This document shows, one piece after another, positions 1 to 5,740 of a DNA stretch of 5,740 nt. The position numbers and the translations under genes were made by a program. The notes below the pieces were generated by a model. It saw nothing but the letters and a program-made list of their open reading frames with translations. It made no database searches and was not told where the DNA came from. The stretch comes from an uncultured cyanobacterium (lineage in GTDB: Bacteria; Cyanobacteriota; Vampirovibrionia; Gastranaerophilales; Gastranaerophilaceae). The stretch's first letter is position 1. Each line of letters begins with the position of its first letter. The stretch lies in NCBI GenBank assembly GCA_945836835.1, contig CAMAML010000093.1:1-5740 (forward strand). The letters run 5' to 3'.

Positions 1-2629
1 GCGGTATTTCTATCTCTTGTCTGATGGTTCTTCTGAGCGGTCTTGCGCCGTACAAAGGCTCATAAGCGTCATTTGCGAGTTTTTTCTTTGCCTCGTCAGT
101 GATAGTCAACGACATGCCCTGCTCCTCAACCCTTTGCCGTAACGAGGCGGTTTGGATTTCCGTGATTGCCGTCAAATTCTCAATCGTGAGAGGTTTGAAC
201 GTTATAATATCGTCAATTCTGTTGATAAATTCGGGCTTAAATTTTCCTTTCAAAAGTTTGTCCACCTGAGATTTCTTCTCTTCATCGGACAAGTTCTCGT
301 CAAGCAAAATATCGCTCCCGAGGTTGCTCGTCATAATTATAACGGTGTTTTTAAAATCCACGACTTTTCCTTTCCCGTCCGAAAGCCGTCCGTCATCAAA
401 CATTTGGAGCATAATATTAAAAATATCCGAATGAGCTTTTTCAATCTCGTCAAAAAGTACGACGGAATAAGGTTTTCTCCTGACAGCTTCCGTGAGCTGT
501 CCACCCTCTTCATAGCCGATATACCCGGCAGTCGTACCCGTCAACCTCGAGACCGAACTCTTTTCCATAAATTCCGACATATCAATTCTGACCAGTGCCT
601 CGTCGTCGTTAAAGAGAAATTCCGCCAAAGTCTTGCCGAGTTCCGTTTTCCCGACACCTGTCGGTCCTAAGAACAAGAACGAGCCGATTGGGCGTTTGCC
701 GTCCCTTAACCCCGAGCGAGACAGTCTTATTGAGTTTGCAAGTTTAGATACAGCCTCCTCCTGCCCGATTAGACGTTTGTGCATATAATCTTCCATATGG
801 ATAAGTTTGTCCGATTCGTTTTCGACAAGCCGTGTCGTCGGGATGCCCGTCCACTTTGCAACGATTTCCGAAATATCGTCCCCGTCAAGGTACTCTTTTA
901 AAAGATGTTTTTTGGACTTGTCCGCTTGGACGGTTTTGAGTTTCCGCTCCAATTCCTGCATCTCTTTAACTTTCTTCTCCAGAGAGTTTGTAAGCTCGCC
1001 CTTCTTTTTTGCCGCCTCAATTTGGGTGTGCAAAACTTCCAACGCCTTCTTAACCTTCGTTGCCGTATTTATGAGATGTTTTTCCTTGTTCCATTGGTCT
1101 TTAAGTTTTGCGATTTTGACCTCAAGCCCGTCAATTTTCTTGGAAATCTTGACGATTTTTGCGTCGCTCAAACCTTCTTCAAGCAGAGCCTTCTTTTCAA
1201 TCTCAAGCTGAAGTTTTTCTCTCGTGAAAGTGTCGATTTCTTCCGGCATGGTGTCTATGTTAATCCTAAGCGAGCTTGCCGCCTCGTCGATTAAGTCAAT
1301 CGCCTTGTCGGGCAGGAACCTTTCCGAAATGTACCTGTGGGAAAGTTTTACGGCCTGAACGATTGCCTCGTCAAGAATTTTAATCCCATGAAAAACTTCG
1401 TAATTGTTTTTCAATCCTCTTAAAATACTTATCGCAACCTCGACCGACGGTTCGTTGACGGTTACAGGCTGAAACCGTCTTTCAAGGGCTTTATCTTTTT
1501 CAATGTATTTTGTGTACTCGTCAATGGTTGTCGCCCCGATTACCCGAACATTCCCTCTTGCAAGCATCGGTTTAAGTATATTTCCCGCATCAACCGAGCC
1601 TTCCGACGCCCCCATGCCCATTATGGTATGAATTTCGTCGATAAACAACATCAAGTCGTCCGTTTTTTCCTCAATCTCTTTGAGAACTTTTTTTAGCCTC
1701 TCTTCAAACTCCCCTCTATAAGATGCCCCCGCAAGCAACGCACCAAGATCAAGTTGTAAAATTTTGTCGTTCTTCAAGCTCTCGGGAACGTCTCCGCTCA
1801 CAATTCTCTGTGCCAAACCTTCTATAACCGCCGTTTTACCAACCCCCGGCTCGCCGACGATTACGGGGTTGTTTTTTGAACGCCTGTTCAAAATTTGGAT
1901 TACACGACGGATTTCATCGTCCCTTCCGATAACGGGATCCAGCTTGTTTTTAGCCGCTATTGCGGTTAAGTCGGTCGTAAACTTTTTAAGCACGGACTCC
2001 TCTTTCTTATCTTTGGCGGTAGTCTTGCCCGCTCCGATTGAAATTCCCGCTTCGGCTTTTTCTATGGAGGAAGAAAGCGGGGTGTCCACAACCTGTAAAA
2101 TCTCATCATCAGTTGAATTTTCACCGACTTTGGAAGAAGATTTTGTCGCATTTTTTCGGGTTACGGGTTTTCCGTTAATAATATCCACGTGCTGAATTTT
2201 GCCGACTTCTTCCTTCATCTTCATATAAAGGTCGCCGAGCTTTATGCTGTACATATCAAAAATTCTTCGCATGTTGATATTGCCCGACTTAAACAGAGCC
2301 ATCATTATGTACTCAATTCCGACAATATCGTCATTAAAGGCAAGCCCTTCTTTTTCCGCCATTTCAATAAGGTTAATCGTATATTGCGACAACGGCACAT
2401 CCGCATATTTTGCATGGTGTCCCGTGCGTCTGGTTATGCTTTCGTTAAAATCTCTGATTAATCGAGGATTGTTAAGCCCTATTCTTTCAAGGAGGAGTTT
2501 TGGCAAGTCGTTTTCGTCCATAAACAGAGCAAGCATAATATGCTCAGGTTCCACATATTCGTAATCTCTTGCGTAAGCAATAGTCTTTGCCGAATGTATT
2601 ATGTACTGTAAATGCTCCGTAAGCTGCAT
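1..2629 (-). CDS. clpB: ClpB disaggregase (Hsp100 AAA+ chaperone), C-terminus cut off by window edge
   Basis: Cytosolic ATP-driven disaggregase that normally works with DnaK/DnaJ to thread aggregated proteins through a hexameric pore. My reverse-strand translation gives 876 residues with no stop before the left edge. Order: two Clp_N repeats (about 1-143), an unusually long Ser/Lys/Glu-rich linker (about 143-212), NBD1 with Walker A GEPGVGKT at 259-266, pore motif A-S-Y-R-G and Walker B FIDEIH, a long coiled-coil middle domain (about 455-575), K-W-T-G-I-P near 592, and NBD2 with Walker A GPTGVGKT at 655-662 and Walker B LFDEIEKAH. The middle domain of about 120 residues, and no G-F tripeptide ClpP-binding loop in NBD2, favour ClpB over ClpC/ClpA. 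The frame is the same at the start and at both Walker A motifs, so it is intact. Compared with E. coli ClpB (857 residues), about 30 residues are missing. The start is set by AGAGGA at 2639-2644, nine bases upstream. Oddities: GTTAGYIGY replaces the usual GAPPGYVGY, and Ser replaces the usual Lys before the NBD1 pore Tyr. Confidence 0.95.
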   Translation of the reverse strand, partial: MQLTEHLQYIIHSAKTIAYARDYEYVEPEHIMLALFMDENDLPKLLLERIGLNNPRLIRDFNESITRRTGHHAKYADVPLSQYTINLIEMAEKEGLAFNDDIVGIEYIMMALFKSGNINMRRIFDMYSIKLGDLYMKMKEEVGKIQHVDIINGKPVTRKNATKSSSKVGENSTDDEILQVVDTPLSSSIEKAEAGISIGAGKTTAKDKKEESVLKKFTTDLTAIAAKNKLDPVIGRDDEIRRVIQILNRRSKNNPVIVGEPGVGKTAVIEGLAQRIVSGDVPESLKNDKILQLDLGALLAGASYRGEFEERLKKVLKEIEEKTDDLMLFIDEIHTIMGMGASEGSVDAGNILKPMLARGNVRVIGATTIDEYTKYIEKDKALERRFQPVTVNEPSVEVAISILRGLKNNYEVFHGIKILDEAIVQAVKLSHRYISERFLPDKAIDLIDEAASSLRINIDTMPEEIDTFTREKLQLEIEKKALLEEGLSDAKIVKISKKIDGLEVKIAKLKDQWNKEKHLINTATKVKKALEVLHTQIEAAKKKGELTNSLEKKVKEMQELERKLKTVQADKSKKHLLKEYLDGDDISEIVAKWTGIPTTRLVENESDKLIHMEDYMHKRLIGQEEAVSKLANSIRLSRSGLRDGKRPIGSFLFLGPTGVGKTELGKTLAEFLFNDDEALVRIDMSEFMEKSSVSRLTGTTAGYIGYEEGGQLTEAVRRKPYSVVLFDEIEKAHSDIFNIMLQMFDDGRLSDGKGKVVDFKNTVIIMTSNLGSDILLDENLSDEEKKSQVDKLLKGKFKPEFINRIDDIITFKPLTIENLTAITEIQTASLRQRVEEQGMSLTITDEAKKKLANDAYEPLYGARPLRRTIRQEIEIP

Positions 2630-2638
2630 ATTCGTAAA

Positions 2639-2687
2639 TCCTCTTGAAAAACTTCTCTCATATCTTGAATGCTATCATATTTTAGCA
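2639..2687 (-). promoter_or_regulatory. clpB upstream region: Shine-Dalgarno, -10-like box and short dyad
   Basis: On the minus strand AGAGGA (2639-2644) lies nine bases before the clpB ATG and is a good ribosome binding site. Further upstream a -10-like TATGAT (2674-2679) is embedded in an imperfectly understood dyad, TGCTA (2670-2674), eight bases, then TAGCA (2683-2687). I see no convincing -35 at 16-18 bp spacing, so the promoter might rely on an activator or an alternative sigma factor; this is inference. The dyad is only 5+5 bp and could be chance. It does not match the CIRCE operator of HrcA. Confidence 0.35.
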
Positions 2688-2725
2688 CAAATTAACTCAT
2701 TTATGTATATGAAAGAATTTTCCGA

Positions 2726-2779
2726 TTGAAATTTTTTATTTCTTTGATACACTAATCATATCAATTAGAAGAGAAGGAG
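2726..2779 (+). promoter_or_regulatory. Candidate sigma-70 promoter and strong RBS of the SIMPL gene
   Basis: A TTGAAA -35 (2726-2731) and a TACACT -10 (2748-2753) are separated by 16 bp, followed by AAGGAG (2774-2779) eight bases before the ATG at 2788. The ribosome binding site is clear. The promoter is a consensus-like match in an AT-rich divergent intergenic region and is unproven. It would give a leader of roughly 25-30 nt. Confidence 0.45.
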
Positions 2780-2787
2780 TTTTAAAT

Positions 2788-3510
2788 ATGTTTGAAAAAT
2801 TGGAAAAAATGCAAATATTTTCACTCGGAATATTACTTGCCCTCGGCATGATAGGTGCAACGACGGTAATTTCCTCGGGGATTTCCAAAAACGAAATTTC
2901 CGTAACAGGGTCTGCTTATCAGGTAATTAAGTCCGACTCCGGAACGCTTGATTTCAGCATTTCCGTAACCCGTCCGACCAAAAAAGAAGCCTACGAGGTC
3001 GCACAATCTCAAATCAAGCTCGTTGAAAAATACCTCAAAGACAACAATATCACTAAATACGAGATAAAAACCGTAAACGGATACTACAACTACAAACGTG
3101 ATTACAGAACGGGCGGTTACACAAACGAAATTGCCTCTTACAGCCTGTTTCAACCGTTTACGATAAGCTCAGAGGATGTCGAATTAATTAAAAAAATCTC
3201 AAACGACATCACGGGACTTATAAACCAAGGTGCAGATATTGTGGTTGAAAGACCTTCTTACGATTATTCAAAACTGCCGGAACTTAAAGTCGCACTTCTT
3301 GAAGAGGCGTCAAAAGATGCCCAAAAGCGTGCAACGGCAATGCTAAAGCCGACACATAACAGAGTCGGGAAAGTCAAATCCGTCAGAATGGGTGTGTTTC
3401 AAATTACGCCCGTCGACTCAACGAACGTCTCCGATATGGGGATAAACGATACATCAACGATTGACAAAAAAGTTACGGCAGTCGCGAACGTTTCGTTCGG
3501 GGTGAAATAG
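2788..3510 (+). CDS. SIMPL-domain (DUF541) protein, membrane-anchored
   Basis: 240-residue protein of the SIMPL/DUF541 family (relatives: E. coli YggE, Brucella BP26/OMP28). Family members are exported and some form ring-like oligomers; YggE has been linked to lowered oxidative stress, but the biochemical role is unsettled. A short charged N-terminus (M-F-E-K-L-E-K-M) precedes one hydrophobic segment at about 10-32, which looks like an uncleaved anchor or a signal peptide; there is no lipobox Cys. The domain opens with I-S-V-T-G-S-A at 37-43, the family's usual first strand, followed by a Tyr-rich stretch near 94-105 and a closing strand V-T-A-V-A-N-V-S-F at about 229-237. The length is typical for the family. 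The start is fixed by AAGGAG eight bases upstream. The gene is monocistronic, divergent from clpB and convergent with ruvA, so its context gives no functional partner. The family call is confident; the cellular role is unknown. Confidence 0.85.
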   Translation: MFEKLEKMQIFSLGILLALGMIGATTVISSGISKNEISVTGSAYQVIKSDSGTLDFSISVTRPTKKEAYEVAQSQIKLVEKYLKDNNITKYEIKTVNGYYNYKRDYRTGGYTNEIASYSLFQPFTISSEDVELIKKISNDITGLINQGADIVVERPSYDYSKLPELKVALLEEASKDAQKRATAMLKPTHNRVGKVKSVRMGVFQITPVDSTNVSDMGINDTSTIDKKVTAVANVSFGVK

Positions 3511-3523
3511 TAAATTTTAACAA

Positions 3524-3567
3524 AAAAATGCGGGCGGTTTTTGAGTACAAAAGCCACCCGCATTTTT
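3524..3567. terminator. Bidirectional intrinsic terminator between the SIMPL gene and ruvA
   Basis: An A-rich 5' flank and T-rich 3' flank enclose a GC-rich hairpin. GCGGG (3530-3534) pairs with CCCGC (3557-3561), then there is a C/A mismatch, GG pairs with CC, a T-G pair follows, and TTTT pairs with AAAA, around a six-base loop at 3543-3548. AAAAAT and ATTTTT extend the outer stem. Read from either strand the hairpin is followed by a U-run, so it can end both converging transcripts: the SIMPL gene stops at 3510 and ruvA at 3578. The opposing stops are only 67 bp apart. Confidence 0.88.
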
Positions 3568-3577
3568 GTTACAACAC

Positions 3578-4198
3578 TTAATTCAACGACAAGACCTGCA
3601 AAGTCTGTTTCAGAACCTCTTCGGCACTCGGAGCATTTCCCAACACCGCAAGAGATTTTTGCATGGCATTTTTGATTTCCTCTCTCTCGTAACCGAGCGA
3701 GAGCAAGACCGACTGAGCGTCCTCCATTACCTGACTATCCTTGACGGTTACATTCGAAATCTCTATCGGCTCGGAATTTTTGAACGAAACAAGTTTATCT
3801 TTGAGTTCAAGTATAATTTTTTGAGCAAGTTTTTGCCCGACCCCTTTTGCACTCGTCAAAGCCTTGTAACTCCCTTCAATCACAAGCCCTATAAGCTCAG
3901 AAGAGTCAAACTCATCCAACAAAGTCAACGCCATTTTTGTCCCGACCCCCGAAACGGAAGTCAAAATATTGAATATGTCCCTGTCCTCTCTGTGCAAAAA
4001 TCCGCAAAGACTCATCCTATCTTCCCTGTGGATTAAGACGGTGTAGAGTTTTAACTCCTCATCAAGGTTTGGAAGCTCCGCATAAGCTCTTGGGGTAACT
4101 TCCGCCAAGTACCCGACCCCCGCAACCTCGACCGTCACAAAACAGCCCTTTGAAGTGTTTGTCTTTCCCGCAACAATCCCTTTTATGTAATCGTACAT
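3578..4198 (-). CDS. ruvA: Holliday junction branch migration protein RuvA
   Basis: 206-residue RuvA, the junction-binding tetramer that loads the RuvB motor in homologous recombination and fork repair. Visible parts: N-terminal OB-fold domain (about 1-66, starting M-Y-D-Y-I-K-G), with acidic residues E59 and D60 in H-R-E-D-R that correspond to the acidic pin between junction arms; two helix-hairpin-helix motifs, S-V-S-G-V-G-T-K at 81-88 and S-A-K-G-V-G-Q-K at 116-123; a charged flexible linker at about 137-155; and a C-terminal domain III (about 156-203, with S-L-G-Y at 167-170) that binds RuvB. The length is normal (E. coli 203). The ATG lies six bases after the dnaA stop, and AGGGG (about 4208-4212) inside the end of dnaA serves as ribosome binding site, so ruvA is probably translated from the dnaA transcript. 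No ruvB or ruvC is present in the window. Transcription ends at the hairpin just downstream. Confidence 0.96.
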   Translation of the reverse strand: MYDYIKGIVAGKTNTSKGCFVTVEVAGVGYLAEVTPRAYAELPNLDEELKLYTVLIHREDRMSLCGFLHREDRDIFNILTSVSGVGTKMALTLLDEFDSSELIGLVIEGSYKALTSAKGVGQKLAQKIILELKDKLVSFKNSEPIEISNVTVKDSQVMEDAQSVLLSLGYEREEIKNAMQKSLAVLGNAPSAEEVLKQTLQVLSLN

Positions 4199-4204
4199 AA
4201 TATT

Positions 4205-5614
4205 TTACCCCTGTAACCTGTTTTTTATCTCCGCAATAGAACTGCTGAGTGCCGAATTGGTCTTTAACTCCTGTTTAACTTTGTCGTAAGAATAAATCAT
4301 CGTCGGATGTTTTTTCTCAAAGAAATCGGCAATATTTTCAAAACTCTGATTGGTAATCTCTCTTGAAAGATAAACGGCAATTTTTCTTGCGTTTGAAATT
4401 TTTTGGTTTCTGGCAGGACTTTTAAACTCCTCAACGGTTACGTCGAAAAATTTTGCGACAACATCCGCCACCCTTGCAATCGAAACGGACTTATCCGGCT
4501 TCTTTTGCCCTAGAATTTTTACGGCAAGCTCAACGGAAATATCTTTTTGACTAAACTCTGCATACGCTCTTAACTTGTTGTAAGCACCTTCGAGTTCTCT
4601 CACGTTTGTGCAAAAATTGTCCGCAATAAACTCGCAAACATCATCCGGAACATCGGCTTGCTCGCTTTTTGCCAAATTCTTCACGATTGCAACACGCGTT
4701 TCAAAATCGGGAACGGTAATGTCCGTTACAAGCCCCATCTGAAAACGGCTCTTTAAACGGGCATCCAGTGAGGTAATTTCGTCCGGCAATCTGTCCGAAG
4801 TCAAAACAATTTGCTTTTGCTTGTTCAAAAGCTCATTGAAGGTATAGAAAAATTCTTCCATTGTCTTTTGTCGAGTTTCTATAAACTGAATATCATCTAT
4901 AAGAATTACATCAACATTGCGATATTTTTGGCGGAATTTTTGCATCTTTTTAATTTTGTCTTCCCCGACCCGCAATGCATCAATATAATCGTTGCAAAAC
5001 TCTTCCGCCTGAAGATATTTTACCTTCAATTTCGGATTATTAAAGATTATATAATGCCCGATAGCCTGCATAATATGGGTTTTGCCAAGCCCCGGCGAGC
5101 CGTAAATAAACAACGGATTATATTTTGCCGCAGGGTTTTTTGCAACCTGTTGTGCAACCCCGTAGGTAAATTCACTGTTTTCTCCGACAACAAAATTTTC
5201 AAACTTGTATTTCAAATTAAGGTTTGCGGACGAATGCATTTGAGCCAAGTTTTCCAAAAAAGCTTTTTCATCCGCCTCCTCTTTTGTAGTCACCTCAAGA
5301 GTTTTGGGCTTGGCGCTTTCTTTTTGCTTTTCTTTCTTCTTGTTTTTTTCGTATTCTTTCGCCAAATCCGCGTCGTAAGCAATCGAAAAAGAACATTCAG
5401 CCCCAACGATTTTCGTCAAAACTTCACAAATCTTTTTGGAATGAGTCTGTTTTACAATTTGCGGAGCAAGGGCATGTGCCGAGACAAGTCGTAATCGATA
5501 ATCATCAAACCCGACAGCCTCAATCGTGTCCAGCCACAGGGGATTAACGACATCATTAAGCTGCTCTTTTGCTTGAGTCCAAATATTTTTTGCATCTAAA
5601 ACTTCCGTTATCAT
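4205..5614 (-). CDS. dnaA: Chromosomal replication initiator protein DnaA
   Basis: 469-residue DnaA, the AAA+ initiator that binds DnaA boxes at oriC, oligomerises with ATP and melts the origin. Domain I (about 1-84) starts W-T-Q-A-K-E-Q-L; domain II (about 85-130) is a short Lys/Glu-rich linker. Domain III follows: Y-K-F-E-N-F at 136-141, Walker A GSPGLGKT at 172-179, Walker B I-L-I-D-D with D240/D241, sensor I T-S-D at 272-274, box VII L-K-S-R-F with R290, sensor II N-V-R-E-L-E-G with R339. Domain IV (about 375-469) has the helix-turn-helix and keeps R410, equivalent to E. coli R399. The usual G-G-R-D-H-T-T-V signature reads E-K-K-H-P-T-M here (433-439), with one residue fewer and several base-contact positions changed. 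The ATG at 5614 has no clear Shine-Dalgarno; an in-frame TAA nine bases upstream excludes a longer start. It is followed six bases later by ruvA rather than the common dnaN. Confidence 0.97.
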   Translation of the reverse strand: MITEVLDAKNIWTQAKEQLNDVVNPLWLDTIEAVGFDDYRLRLVSAHALAPQIVKQTHSKKICEVLTKIVGAECSFSIAYDADLAKEYEKNKKKEKQKESAKPKTLEVTTKEEADEKAFLENLAQMHSSANLNLKYKFENFVVGENSEFTYGVAQQVAKNPAAKYNPLFIYGSPGLGKTHIMQAIGHYIIFNNPKLKVKYLQAEEFCNDYIDALRVGEDKIKKMQKFRQKYRNVDVILIDDIQFIETRQKTMEEFFYTFNELLNKQKQIVLTSDRLPDEITSLDARLKSRFQMGLVTDITVPDFETRVAIVKNLAKSEQADVPDDVCEFIADNFCTNVRELEGAYNKLRAYAEFSQKDISVELAVKILGQKKPDKSVSIARVADVVAKFFDVTVEEFKSPARNQKISNARKIAVYLSREITNQSFENIADFFEKKHPTMIYSYDKVKQELKTNSALSSSIAEIKNRLQG

Positions 5615-5623
5615 AAGACAATT

Positions 5624-5722
5624 TTATAATAAAAAAACTTTCCTATAAATCAAAAAAGCGGATTTTGTAATATTTCTTCGCAGTAGCCACAGGCTACTTT
5701 TGTACGTGAGACGATTATGCAT
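5624..5722 (-). CDS. Possible 32-residue leader ORF upstream of dnaA (speculative)
   Basis: A minus-strand ATG at 5720-5722 is preceded by GGAG (5728-5731) at five-base spacing. It opens 32 codons, beginning M-H-N-R-L-T-Y-K and ending R-K-V-F-L-L, then TAA at 5624-5626. The stop is nine bases before the dnaA ATG, in the same reading frame, while dnaA itself lacks a Shine-Dalgarno. The predicted peptide is basic and hydrophobic and resembles no family I recognise. It runs across the hairpin at 5682-5698 and the candidate dnaA promoter, so both readings cannot be fully true for one transcript. A chance open frame of this size is quite possible. Confidence 0.18.
   Translation of the reverse strand: MHNRLTYKSSLWLLRRNITKSAFLIYRKVFLL
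5626..5653 (-). promoter_or_regulatory. Candidate dnaA promoter
   Basis: On the minus strand TTGATT (5648-5653) and TATTAT (5626-5631) are separated by 16 bp. Transcription would begin around 5618-5620, leaving almost no leader before the ATG at 5614, which would agree with the missing Shine-Dalgarno. An overlapping TATAAA (5623-5628) is an alternative -10 at 19-bp spacing. The surroundings are very AT-rich, so such matches are easy to find by chance. Confidence 0.3.
5682..5698. repeat. Perfect 7-bp inverted repeat (short hairpin) upstream of dnaA
   Basis: AGTAGCC (5682-5688) and GGCTACT (5692-5698) are perfect complements around the loop ACA. On the plus strand it is followed by TTTTGT, so it might end a rightward transcript, though no rightward gene is visible before it. 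On the minus strand it would sit in a dnaA leader. It could also be one copy of a dispersed intergenic palindrome; I see no second copy in the window. Confidence 0.6.
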
Positions 5723-5734
5723 AAGTTCTCCACA
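5715..5734. promoter_or_regulatory. Two degenerate DnaA-box-like sites, possible edge of an origin or autoregulatory site
   Basis: TTATGCATA (5715-5723) and TTCTCCACA (5726-5734) each differ by one base from TTATNCACA, and the first belongs to the palindrome TTATGCATAA. They lie about 100 bp upstream of dnaA, where autoregulatory boxes or oriC are often found. Two single-mismatch sites within 20 bp are suggestive only, and the window ends here, so a full cluster cannot be judged. Confidence 0.3.
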
Positions 5735-5740
5735 CCTCGT

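Noticed and set aside
152..1294. Three plus-strand open frames (152-670, 807-1211, 905-1294) opposite clpB
   Set aside because: All are antisense to conserved clpB coding sequence, with no ribosome binding site or domain; they are shadow frames.
2018..2041. G-A-G-K-T-T in the ClpB linker as a third P-loop
   Set aside because: The spacing does not fit GxxxxGK(S/T), it lies in a low-complexity linker, and no Walker B accompanies it.
1764..2564. Plus-strand open frames 1764-2195, 2189-2461 and 2244-2564
   Set aside because: They overlap the ClpB N-domain, linker and NBD1 on the opposite strand, and their translations are low-information.
1..2629. Frameshift or pseudogene in clpB
   Set aside because: The start codon, both Walker A motifs and the C-terminal part all fall in one uninterrupted frame; the missing end is only the window edge.
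2683..2700. CIRCE (HrcA) operator upstream of clpB
   Set aside because: Only one half resembles CIRCE (TTGTGCTAA on the minus strand); no TTAGCACTC partner lies nine bases away.
2833..3153. 106-codon minus-strand open frame inside the SIMPL gene
   Set aside because: It is antisense to a recognised domain with a strong ribosome binding site on the other strand.
3566..4036. 156-codon plus-strand open frame opposite ruvA
   Set aside because: It starts inside the terminator hairpin and is antisense to RuvA, which has all its motifs.
4811..5494. 227-codon plus-strand open frame opposite dnaA
   Set aside because: It lies entirely antisense to the clear DnaA AAA+ domain and linker, its Phe/Leu/Lys-rich translation has no recognisable domain, and it mirrors the codon bias of dnaA.

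Overview
The window carries four protein-coding genes of ordinary bacterial housekeeping type. It is moderately AT-rich and densely coding, with ATG starts and the standard code. The lineage cannot be fixed from the sequence. The SIMPL-domain protein with an N-terminal membrane anchor and no sorting signal fits a diderm-type envelope. The DnaA C-terminal signature ends in Y-S-Y-D-K-V, which I recall as closer to the Y-S-x-D-K form of cyanobacterial DnaA than to the usual H-A form. A non-photosynthetic cyanobacterial relative (Vampirovibrionia/Melainabacteria type) is therefore possible, but this is a weak inference.

Layout: positions 1-2629 (minus strand) hold nearly all of clpB, the Hsp100 disaggregase; about 30 C-terminal residues lie beyond the left edge. 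A 158-bp divergent intergenic region (2630-2787) holds the control signals of clpB and of the rightward gene 2788-3510, a 240-residue membrane-anchored SIMPL (DUF541) protein. That gene and ruvA converge on a hairpin (3524-3567) that can terminate transcription from both sides. ruvA (3578-4198) and dnaA (4205-5614) lie on the minus strand six bases apart as a dnaA-ruvA operon. The last 126 bp (5615-5740), upstream of dnaA, hold a perfect short hairpin, two degenerate DnaA-box-like sites, a candidate promoter, and a 32-codon open frame that ends 9 bp before the dnaA start.

Functionally these are protein-quality control (ClpB), an envelope protein of uncertain role (SIMPL), Holliday-junction processing (RuvA) and replication initiation (DnaA). 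Nothing suggests a mobile element, CRISPR array, defence island or new multi-gene system. The points that repay a second look are the altered DNA-contact signature of DnaA, the dnaA-ruvA pairing, the SD-bearing small frame in front of an SD-less dnaA, and two features of ClpB: a long N-domain linker and a variant NBD2 pore-loop motif.
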